Assembly: GCA_003452395.1 (NCBI GenBank) | Contig: DMOI01000063.1 | Span: 1-13,216, forward strand | Length of the DNA stretch: 13,216 nucleotides | Origin: Clostridiales bacterium | GTDB taxonomy: Bacteria; Bacillota; Clostridia; Lachnospirales; UBA12420 | Direction: 5' to 3' | In this document: positions 1-4,777 of the stretch, piece by piece | Layout of the letters: every line of letters begins with the position of its first letter | Numbering within the stretch: position 1 is the stretch's first letter | Made by a program: the position numbers and the translations under genes | The notes under the pieces: generated by a model | Databases searched by the model: none | The model's input: the letters and a program-made list of their open reading frames with translations, nothing else | What the model was told of the DNA's origin: nothing

Positions 1-102
1 AACATGACGTAACCGAACTACAATCTGAAGAGCCGTATGCGGGAAACCCGCACGTACGGTTCTGTGAGGGGGTGAACCCGCGAGGGTTCACTCTACTTGA
101 AC
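1..102 (+). mobile_element. 3' end of a group II intron (domains V and VI), truncated by the window edge
   Basis: Positions 30-62 fold as a classic group II domain V. The outer helix pairs 30-37 with 55-62, the inner GCGGG/CCCGC stem closes on an AAA or GAAA-type loop, and the catalytic AGC triad is at 31-33. Domain VI follows: 73-79 pairs with 84-90 around a GCGA loop, then G72-C91, G71-T92, G70-C93 and G69-T94. A95 is left bulged as the branch-point adenosine, before G68-C96, A67-T97 and G66-T98. With the branch eight bases from the end, the intron would finish in AC at 101-102, fitting the AY rule. The rest of the ribozyme, any intron-encoded reverse transcriptase and the 5' exon lie left of the window. 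It could instead be a free-standing domain V-VI copy of the kind used for alternative 3' exons. The identity of domains V and VI is near certain; the exact 3' splice site is inferred. Confidence 0.9.
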
Positions 103-1589
103 TACTAGCAGTTTTAGTAATACTAGCGGCACTAGCAACAATAGCAATACCGATATTTATAAACAAAGGTGGAACAACAAGAGAAATAGCACATAACGAG
201 AATGTAAGGACGCTACAGAAACAAGCGCAGGCATATTTATTATCACTCGATACGATGCCAGCGACAGGGGCAGATATACTACAACCAATGGTGACAGCGG
301 GATTCATAAAAGAAACACCAACAAATCCGATAGGATCAGGGACAGGATCGGGAGTGTACACAGTAATAATGAATGCAAATGGGACAGTAACAGTATCACC
401 AGACATAGTACCAGTGACAGGAACAGCAGTAGGTGGAGACTCTGGTGAGGAAGAAAGCGGGGAAACATTTATATGCAATCCACCGAACCTAGTAGCAGGA
501 ATGACAGAACAAAATTTTAATGGCACAGACTTTATACCAGCGACAGAACAGGAAAAAACAGATAAATCATGGTATAGCTATAGAGCAGACCTAGATCAGG
601 ATGCAGCAGATAGGGTAGCAAATGAAAAATGGGCAAATGCAAAGCTACTTGACGGAAGCCTATTTGTATGGATACCAAGATATACATACAAAATAACAGA
701 AGCAGCAAGTGGAAAAATAGAAATAAAATATAGTAATGGAACAACAGACGATACAACAGATGGATTTAAAGCACACCCAGCGTTTACTTGGGACTCTACA
801 ACACAGTTAACAGGAATATGGGTAGCAAAGTTTGAGGCAAGTAGTAATGGTGGTATAGTACAAGTAAAACCAGGAATAGCAAGCTGGAGAACTATAACTG
901 TAGATGCAATATATACAGCATGTAGAGCAATGCAAATAACAAATAGTGCGACATATGGAATAAACAGTGATACAGCAGTAGTGGACACACACATGATGAA
1001 GAATAGCGAATGGGGAGCAGTAGCATATCTTGCAGAAGCAATAAGAGATAGAGATGAAATAGGAATCAACGATAACAGTAGTTATTATACAGGTGGAAGT
1101 AGTACAGTAGCAACAGTATATACAAACGCAACCAACAAGGAAATGAGTACAACAGGAAACGCATATGGAATATATGACCTAAATGGTGGAGCGTGGGAAT
1201 ATGTAGCAAGCTACGTAGCAAATGGAAATGGGTCACTAACAACATATGGAAACAGTCTAGTAACAGCAGCAACAAAGTACAAGGATGCATTAACACTATC
1301 ACCAGTAAACACAGATATGGGGCAATCAGAAAACTATATATATACAGGAACAACGTTATTACAAACAGATGGAATGGCATTACATGAAGTAATGAGTTCT
1401 TACACAGGAACGAGTACATTCCAAGGATATGAAGATTACCAATATTTTCCATATAGCACGAATCCGTTCTTCATTCGCGGTGGTTTCTACGTTCATGGTA
1501 CTTCTGCGGGGGCGTTCGCGGGTAACTACGGCAATGGCAGTGCTGACAGTAGCGGGTCTTTCCGCCCCGTCTTGCTTGGGCTTGAGTAA
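72..1589 (+). CDS. Type IV prepilin-like protein with C-terminal C-type-lectin/FGE-like domain; DGR variable target protein (probable 3' exon)
   Basis: The open frame is 505 codons from a GTG at 72. Residues 4-8 give a prepilin peptidase site (R-G|F-T-L-L-E, with Glu at +5) followed by a hydrophobic helix to about residue 27, then a short pilin-like domain to about 110. A Gly/Ser/Glu-rich linker precedes a large domain (about 150-505) with FGE-sulfatase/C-lectin hallmarks: GIWVAKFEAS, YGIYDLNGGAWEY (about 366-378), RGG at 469-471 and a terminal FRPVLLGLE. The last ~43 codons are a DGR variable repeat. Expected role: an exported pilus or pseudopilus subunit presenting a hypervariable ligand-binding surface. 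The GTG lies inside intron domain VI and its only purine-rich tract abuts it, so there is no properly spaced ribosome site. The true 5' end is probably an upstream exon joined at about 103. Codons before ~1461 are almost all A-ending, while the VR is not. The lectin-fold assignment rests on motifs only. Confidence 0.85.
   Translation: MNPRGFTLLELLAVLVILAALATIAIPIFINKGGTTREIAHNENVRTLQKQAQAYLLSLDTMPATGADILQPMVTAGFIKETPTNPIGSGTGSGVYTVIMNANGTVTVSPDIVPVTGTAVGGDSGEEESGETFICNPPNLVAGMTEQNFNGTDFIPATEQEKTDKSWYSYRADLDQDAADRVANEKWANAKLLDGSLFVWIPRYTYKITEAASGKIEIKYSNGTTDDTTDGFKAHPAFTWDSTTQLTGIWVAKFEASSNGGIVQVKPGIASWRTITVDAIYTACRAMQITNSATYGINSDTAVVDTHMMKNSEWGAVAYLAEAIRDRDEIGINDNSSYYTGGSSTVATVYTNATNKEMSTTGNAYGIYDLNGGAWEYVASYVANGNGSLTTYGNSLVTAATKYKDALTLSPVNTDMGQSENYIYTGTTLLQTDGMALHEVMSSYTGTSTFQGYEDYQYFPYSTNPFFIRGGFYVHGTSAGAFAGNYGNGSADSSGSFRPVLLGLE
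1461..1589 (+). repeat. DGR variable repeat (VR)
   Basis: Positions 1514-1580 align without gaps to the template repeat at 1894-1960. Nine differences fall on template adenines (VR 1527, 1530, 1531, 1540, 1545, 1552, 1554, 1555, 1556; eight A-to-G and one A-to-T). Two others are G-to-C at 1565 and 1571. Changed codons are 486 (Asn to Tyr), 487 (Asn to Gly), 490 (Asn to Ser), 492 (Asn to Asp), 494 (Asn to Ser) and 495 (Lys to Gly). Adenine-specific change is the signature of DGR mutagenic retrohoming. The 5' boundary near 1461 is inferred from an abrupt change in base and codon composition, because the matching half of the template is missing. The conserved C/G-rich 3' end, about 1557-1580, corresponds to the initiation-of-mutagenic-homing (IMH) site. 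Confidence 0.9.
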
Positions 1590-1600
1590 AAGTGAGTCTA

Positions 1601-1621
1601 AGCTTTGGTAGTTTCAAAGCT
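1601..1621 (+). promoter_or_regulatory. Hairpin/cruciform just downstream of the VR
   Basis: A perfect 7-bp inverted repeat (AGCTTTG / CAAAGCT) with a 7-base loop starts 20 bp after the end of VR-TR identity. Known DGRs often carry a short DNA hairpin shortly after the IMH site that promotes target recognition. Position and stem length fit that role; the loop is longer than the 4-base loop of the Bordetella phage example. There is no T-tract, so it is not a terminator. A second weaker stem (GCGAG/CTCGC) follows at about 1643-1662. Confidence 0.5.
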
Positions 1622-1716
1622 GTAGAACGAATTTTCTCCTTGCGAGCAACTGCTAACTCGCGACGTATAGATTTGAGAAGGGCAATCACATAAGCGGCGT
1701 AAAAATATAAGGGACG

Positions 1717-1893
1717 ATGGAGGTGTGCAAACAGTTGGCAAAAAATAAAATTGATTCCTTTGTACTTTACCAAAAGCAAGCAGACTTGCAGTAGTATGCA
1801 TACAACTTGTTTGTAAAATACCCAAAACCGGAGAAACAGGGAATCATACAAGATATGAAAAAAAATATACATGAAGGTTATAAAGAAAACTGT
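1717..1893 (+). pseudogene. avd: avd remnant (DGR accessory variability determinant), amber-interrupted and C-terminally truncated
   Basis: From ATG 1717 the frame encodes 25 residues ending SFVLYQKQADLQ, then TAG at 1792-1794. It continues in the same frame as YAYNLFVKYPKPEKQG, then IIQDMKKNIHEGYKENC, up to the start of the template repeat, and stops at TAA 1903. The pattern K-x-x-D-L, Y-x-Y-x-L, K-Y/F-P-K-x-E-K and a following helix with IxxDMK resembles the Avd/four-helix-bundle family, whose members normally have about 110-130 residues. In DGRs Avd is a pentameric partner of the reverse transcriptase, and avd usually sits between the target gene and the TR, as here. Two lesions are visible: one in-frame nonsense codon, and loss of roughly the C-terminal half exactly where the TR begins. 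The 5' spacer 1622-1716 shows no other gene. The family call is motif recognition by eye. Confidence 0.65.
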
Positions 1894-1965
1894 GTTCGCG
1901 GGTAACAACAACAATGGCAATGCTAACAGTAACAAATCTTTCCGGCCCGTGTTGCTTGGGCTCTG
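1894..1965 (+). repeat. DGR template repeat (TR), 5'-truncated
   Basis: This is the adenine-rich partner of the VR at offset +380. Read in the VR frame it carries runs of AAC/AAT codons (five AAC, two AAT and one AAA between 1904 and 1936), the usual TR design in which Asn codons can mutate to many residues but not to stops. Nine of its 18 adenines within 1894-1960 differ in the VR. Its 3' end differs from the VR at G1945 and G1951, matching the IMH*/IMH distinction. Similarity to the VR starts abruptly at 1894, at the avd break, so the TR half corresponding to VR 1461-1513 is gone. The 3' limit beyond 1960 is uncertain. Confidence 0.85.
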
Positions 1966-2215
1966 GTGCAATAAACAAGTGAGAGGTTATTGTTCACGGA
2001 TAATACCGAGTACATCGCACCAAAGGAACCTTATTCCTACCTTTTGAAATATATTGGTGAAAACATAAACAGCAAGTCCTTGCTAGTAGCAATATGCGAA
2101 TGTAAGGGCTTGTGCTTTTAAAAAAGAATTATGAAATAAAAGTAATTGTGAAAAGGTTTAATCATAAATTTAAATGATACCAGAATGAACCAATGATTTT
2201 TTTGCATAAAAGGGT
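1966..2215. other. Non-coding stretch between the DGR remnant and truA
   Basis: In functional DGRs the reverse transcriptase gene usually begins a little after the TR. No RT-like frame is present here. The longest relevant frame, after the stop at 1971, is about 47 codons (...EYIAPKEPYSYLLKYIGEN...) with no recognisable RT motif. The segment holds a hairpin at 2073-2112 and an AT-rich tract before truA. I found no convincing promoter for truA. Confidence 0.5.
2073..2118 (+). terminator. Possible weak terminator or structured RNA element
   Basis: CAAGTCCTT at 2073-2081 pairs with AAGGGCTTG at 2104-2112 (9 bp including one G-U), with a 22-base loop and a short T-run (2116-2119). It may end transcription of the DGR locus before truA, or it may be a remnant of DGR RNA structure downstream of the TR. 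The T-run is short, so the call is tentative. Confidence 0.35.
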
Positions 2216-2224
2216 GTGAAATAT

Positions 2225-2968
2225 ATGCTACAAAATATAATGTTGATAATAGCATATGATGGAACTAATTATTGCGGATGGCAAAAACAAAAGAACGGAA
2301 TAACAGTTCAAGAACTTATAGAAAAGTCATGCCAAAAGATATTTAAAGCGAAAGTAAGAGTCGTGGGCTCAAGCAGAACAGATTCGGGTGTGCATGCAGA
2401 CTATCAGGTAGTGTCTATAATCGTGGAAACATCTATAACAATAGAAAACATTCCGCTTGTTTTTAATAAAACATTGCCACATGATATAGTTGTAAGAGAA
2501 GCAAAGCTTGTACCGATGGAGTTTCATCCTATAAAAGATACAAAGTATAAAGCATATAAATACTGTATATTAAATTCGAAAACAAGACAGCCTAAACTGA
2601 ATAATTACACATATTTTTATCATAATGAGCTTGATGTGGAAGTTATGAAACAAGCTGCTAAGCATTTTTTAGGAACACATGATTTTAGAGCTTTCTGCTC
2701 ATCAAAAACGGTAACACAAACAACAGTAAGAACTATATTTGAGATAAACATTGAATCAGAAAAAAATAATATAATAAGCATATATGTGAAAGGTGACGGC
2801 TTTTTGCATAATATGGTAAGAATAATAGTAGGAACTTTAGTAAAAGTTGGGGAAAAAAAGATTGACAAAAATGAAATAAGAAATATAATAGAGAGTAAAG
2901 AAAGAAAAAAGGCAGGACCAACAGCCCCACCAGAAGGACTCACACTTGAGTATGTAAGCTATGAATAG
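2225..2968 (+). CDS. truA: tRNA pseudouridine(38-40) synthase TruA
   Basis: Converts uridines 38-40 in the anticodon arm of many tRNAs to pseudouridine in the cytosol. The protein has the TruA N-terminus (IMLIIAYDGTNYCGWQ), the catalytic-loop motif GSSRTDSGVHA with the nucleophilic Asp at residue 53 from this start, and the later conserved FHPIKDTKYKAYKY, GTHDFRAFCSS and GDGFLHNMVRIIVGTL segments. The length of 247 residues is normal for the family. I chose ATG 2225 over the in-frame GTG 2216 because AGGGTG at 2211-2216 is then a well-spaced ribosome site and the N-terminus matches family members. ppaC follows after 31 bases, so the two are probably cotranscribed. No clear promoter is visible upstream. 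Confidence 0.97.
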   Translation: MLQNIMLIIAYDGTNYCGWQKQKNGITVQELIEKSCQKIFKAKVRVVGSSRTDSGVHADYQVVSIIVETSITIENIPLVFNKTLPHDIVVREAKLVPMEFHPIKDTKYKAYKYCILNSKTRQPKLNNYTYFYHNELDVEVMKQAAKHFLGTHDFRAFCSSKTVTQTTVRTIFEINIESEKNNIISIYVKGDGFLHNMVRIIVGTLVKVGEKKIDKNEIRNIIESKERKKAGPTAPPEGLTLEYVSYE

Positions 2969-2999
2969 CGGACGTAAAATACAAAGGAGGAACTTAAAA

Positions 3000-3947
3000 A
3001 TGTCAAAGCAAATATTAATAATGGGACACAAAAGTCCAGATACAGACTCGATATGTGCAGCTTTAGCATATGCGGAGTTAAAGAAAATATCAGGTATAAG
3101 CGCTAAAGCCATAAGGTTAGGGAAAATTAATAAAGAAACAAGGTTTATATTAGATTATTTCAAAGTAACTGAACCAGAGTTTATGAATGAAATAATGGGA
3201 TCCCAGTCAGTTAATGAAAACCCAGATGTTATATTGGTAGATCATAATGAAAGAACCCAAACTATTGACGGCATAGACAATGCAAATATAATAGAAGTTG
3301 TTGATCATCATAGAGTAGTATTTAGTACAGCAAATCCATTGTATTACAGGGCAGAGCCTGTAGGTTCTACATCTACAATAATTGCTAAATTATACAAAGA
3401 AAAAAATGTTGTACCAACTAGGGAAATGGCAGGGCTTATGCTCAGTGCAATACTTTCTGATACTGTTATATTCAAATCACCAACATGTACAGAAGAAGAT
3501 AAGATTATAGCGAAAGAATTAGAAAAAATAGCAGGTGTGAGTATAGACGTCTACGGTAAAGACATGATAATAGCAGGTGCGTCTATCGAAGGTGAAAACC
3601 TAATAGATGTAGTAAAAACTGATATTAAGTTATTTGAATTTGGACGAAAGAAAGTACTTGTATCACAAGTAACAACAGCTGGGGTAACGAAACTACTTGA
3701 AAACAAGAAAGAGATACAAGAAGTTCTTGGAAAAATTATAAAAGAGGAAAATGCAGATTCTATAGTACTAATGCTTACAGACATAGTGCTTAGTGGCTCG
3801 GAATTGTTGTTCGTAGGGAAATACTCGATAGATATAGCAAAGGGGTTTGATACACCGACTGGACAGGATTCAGTATTTCTACCAGATGTGTTATCAAGAA
3901 AGAAACAGATAATACCCAAGTTAACGGAAATATTATCAGAGGTTTAA
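3000..3947 (+). CDS. ppaC: Manganese-dependent inorganic pyrophosphatase (family II, DHH/DHHA2)
   Basis: Hydrolyses the pyrophosphate released by DNA, RNA and aminoacyl-tRNA synthesis to two phosphates, using Mn2+ in the cytosol. The 315-residue protein matches the usual ~310. The DHH domain has the metal motifs GHKSPDTDS (His10, Asp14, Asp16), VDHNE (Asp81) and VVDHHR (Asp102-His103-His104), plus GSTSTII. The C-terminal DHHA2 domain ends with the substrate-binding SRKKQ (about 299-303). No CBS/DRTGG regulatory insert is present. The start is ATG 3000, preceded by AAAGGAGG with ideal spacing; an in-frame upstream ATG at 2961 overlaps the end of truA and lacks a site. Confidence 0.96.
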   Translation: MSKQILIMGHKSPDTDSICAALAYAELKKISGISAKAIRLGKINKETRFILDYFKVTEPEFMNEIMGSQSVNENPDVILVDHNERTQTIDGIDNANIIEVVDHHRVVFSTANPLYYRAEPVGSTSTIIAKLYKEKNVVPTREMAGLMLSAILSDTVIFKSPTCTEEDKIIAKELEKIAGVSIDVYGKDMIIAGASIEGENLIDVVKTDIKLFEFGRKKVLVSQVTTAGVTKLLENKKEIQEVLGKIIKEENADSIVLMLTDIVLSGSELLFVGKYSIDIAKGFDTPTGQDSVFLPDVLSRKKQIIPKLTEILSEV

Positions 3948-3967
3948 CCATTAATATTTGGTTTGAA

Positions 3968-4000
3968 GGGGTCGGTTCCTTCTTTTTAGGAACTGTCCCC
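3968..4000. repeat. Imperfect inverted repeat (GGGG...GGTTCC / GGAAC...CCCC)
   Basis: 3968-3979 pairs with 3989-4000 over 12 positions, with one T-T mismatch and one G-U pair around a 9-base T-rich loop. No T-tract follows, so it is not a standard intrinsic terminator. It resembles GGGGACGGTTCC-type hairpins that I recall as dispersed in Firmicutes genomes. Only one copy is in the window, so repeat status is inferred. Confidence 0.5.
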
Positions 4001-4030
4001 ACGGAAAAACAAATGTAAAGGGGGGTACAT

Positions 4031-4378
4031 ATGAGAAAAGAGAGTTTACAGGAAATGCTGAATGCGGTGGAGCAGTTTCACCAGAAGCATGGTTTTGATG
4101 TGAGAACAAAGAGTATCAAGACTATGCAGTATAGAATGAATTTGATGATGGAAGAACTAGGCGAGGTATGTCAGTGTATAACCAAAAACAAGGGTGATAT
4201 TGCTGAAGAACATGCTGATTTGCTAATATTACTTTTGGGTAACTGTATAACCATGGATATAGACTTGACAGAAGCTTTTTGGAGCAAATTCGAGAAGATA
4301 ATGAACAGGCCAATCAAAAAAGTAGGGGAACATACAAGAGTGTCAGATTGGAATGGAGACGAAAGAAAGCTACATTGA
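4031..4378 (+). CDS. MazG-like nucleotide pyrophosphohydrolase
   Basis: A 115-residue all-alpha NTP pyrophosphohydrolase-like protein, expected to cleave (d)NTPs to NMP and pyrophosphate with Mg2+ in nucleotide-pool cleaning. The metal-binding motif EExxE...ExxD is present: Glu41-Glu42-Leu-Gly-Glu45, then Glu60-His-Ala-Asp63. A helical C-terminus (about 64-98) is followed by a short polar tail. The length fits a single-domain MazG/MazG-like protein rather than the two-domain E. coli MazG. The start ATG 4031 has a strong AAAGGGGGG-type site just upstream. It is separated from ppaC by 83 bp containing a hairpin repeat. The exact substrate cannot be told from sequence. Confidence 0.85.
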   Translation: MRKESLQEMLNAVEQFHQKHGFDVRTKSIKTMQYRMNLMMEELGEVCQCITKNKGDIAEEHADLLILLLGNCITMDIDLTEAFWSKFEKIMNRPIKKVGEHTRVSDWNGDERKLH

Positions 4379-4435
4379 ATAACATCCCAGAAACAAGGGA
4401 ATTATAAAACTAAAATACGAAAGGTGGAATTTTAC

Positions 4436-4645
4436 ATGATTAAAATAACAAAAGAAATGACAATAAAAGAGGTATTAAACACAGATGAAAATTTATCTGA
4501 GGTATTAATGGGTTATGGTATGCATTGTCTAGGTTGTCCAATGCACACTATGGAAACATTGGAGCAAGCTTGTGATGGACATGGTTTAGATGCGGATATA
4601 TTGGTGGATGAACTAAATAAACAGCTTGAAGGTAAAGAAGAATAA
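4436..4645 (+). CDS. DUF1858 (hybrid-cluster-protein-associated redox disulfide) small protein
   Basis: A 69-residue protein with the DUF1858 layout: an N-terminal MIKITKEMTIKEVL strand-helix, then GMHCLGCPMHTMETLEQAC carrying a CxxC pair (Cys31, Cys34) and a third Cys, then a C-terminal helix ending DELNKQLEG. Such proteins are often found near hybrid cluster or Fe-S/redox genes and are proposed to carry a redox-active disulfide; their biochemical role is unproven. The start ATG 4436 is chosen because AAGGTGG at 4421-4427 is properly spaced; the in-frame ATG at 4424 would overlap that site. It lies 57 bp after the MazG-like gene and is followed by a terminator. Confidence 0.88.
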   Translation: MIKITKEMTIKEVLNTDENLSEVLMGYGMHCLGCPMHTMETLEQACDGHGLDADILVDELNKQLEGKEE

Positions 4646-4666
4646 ATAATTTAGATAGGTTTATAT

Positions 4667-4718
4667 AGACTTGATATGCAAAATTTTACAAAAAACTTGC
4701 TTGTCAAGTCTTTTTTTT
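4667..4718 (+). terminator. Probable intrinsic terminator before polC
   Basis: AGACTTGA at 4667-4674 pairs perfectly with TCAAGTCT at 4704-4711, followed by a run of eight T at 4711-4718. The enclosed loop is long (29 bases). A smaller nested ACTTG/CAAGT stem with a 5-base loop could form instead. It sits 22 bp after the DUF1858 stop codon. Confidence 0.6.
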
Positions 4719-4730
4719 ATGTTTTTTTAA

Positions 4731-4739
4731 TGGTATAAT
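4731..4739 (+). promoter_or_regulatory. Extended -10 sigma-A promoter for polC
   Basis: TGGTATAAT gives an extended TGn plus a perfect TATAAT (4734-4739), 38 bp before the polC ATG. No good -35 box exists at 17 bp spacing; that place is filled by the terminator T-tract, fitting a promoter that relies on its extended -10. Confidence 0.65.
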
Positions 4740-4777
4740 GAATTGATAATTTATAATCATCGAACGGAGCTGACTGA

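Noticed and set aside
1792..1794. TAG within the avd frame as a recoded sense codon
   Set aside because: Other genes here use TAG as a normal stop (for example truA and polC), and the avd frame is also truncated, so decay is simpler.
1894..1965. Second variable repeat rather than template
   Set aside because: Its Asn positions are intact AAC/AAT codons, its 3' end carries the G-type (IMH*) differences, and it is not in an intact protein-coding frame, so TR is the better reading.
1471..1971. Minus-strand open frame of 166 codons across the VR, spacer and TR
   Set aside because: It has no recognisable domain, is antisense to the VR and TR, and owes its length to the two GC-richer repeats and low stop density.
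2146..2175. Possible truA promoter (TTGTGA ... TAAATG)
   Set aside because: The -10 match is poor at any acceptable spacing; not supportable.
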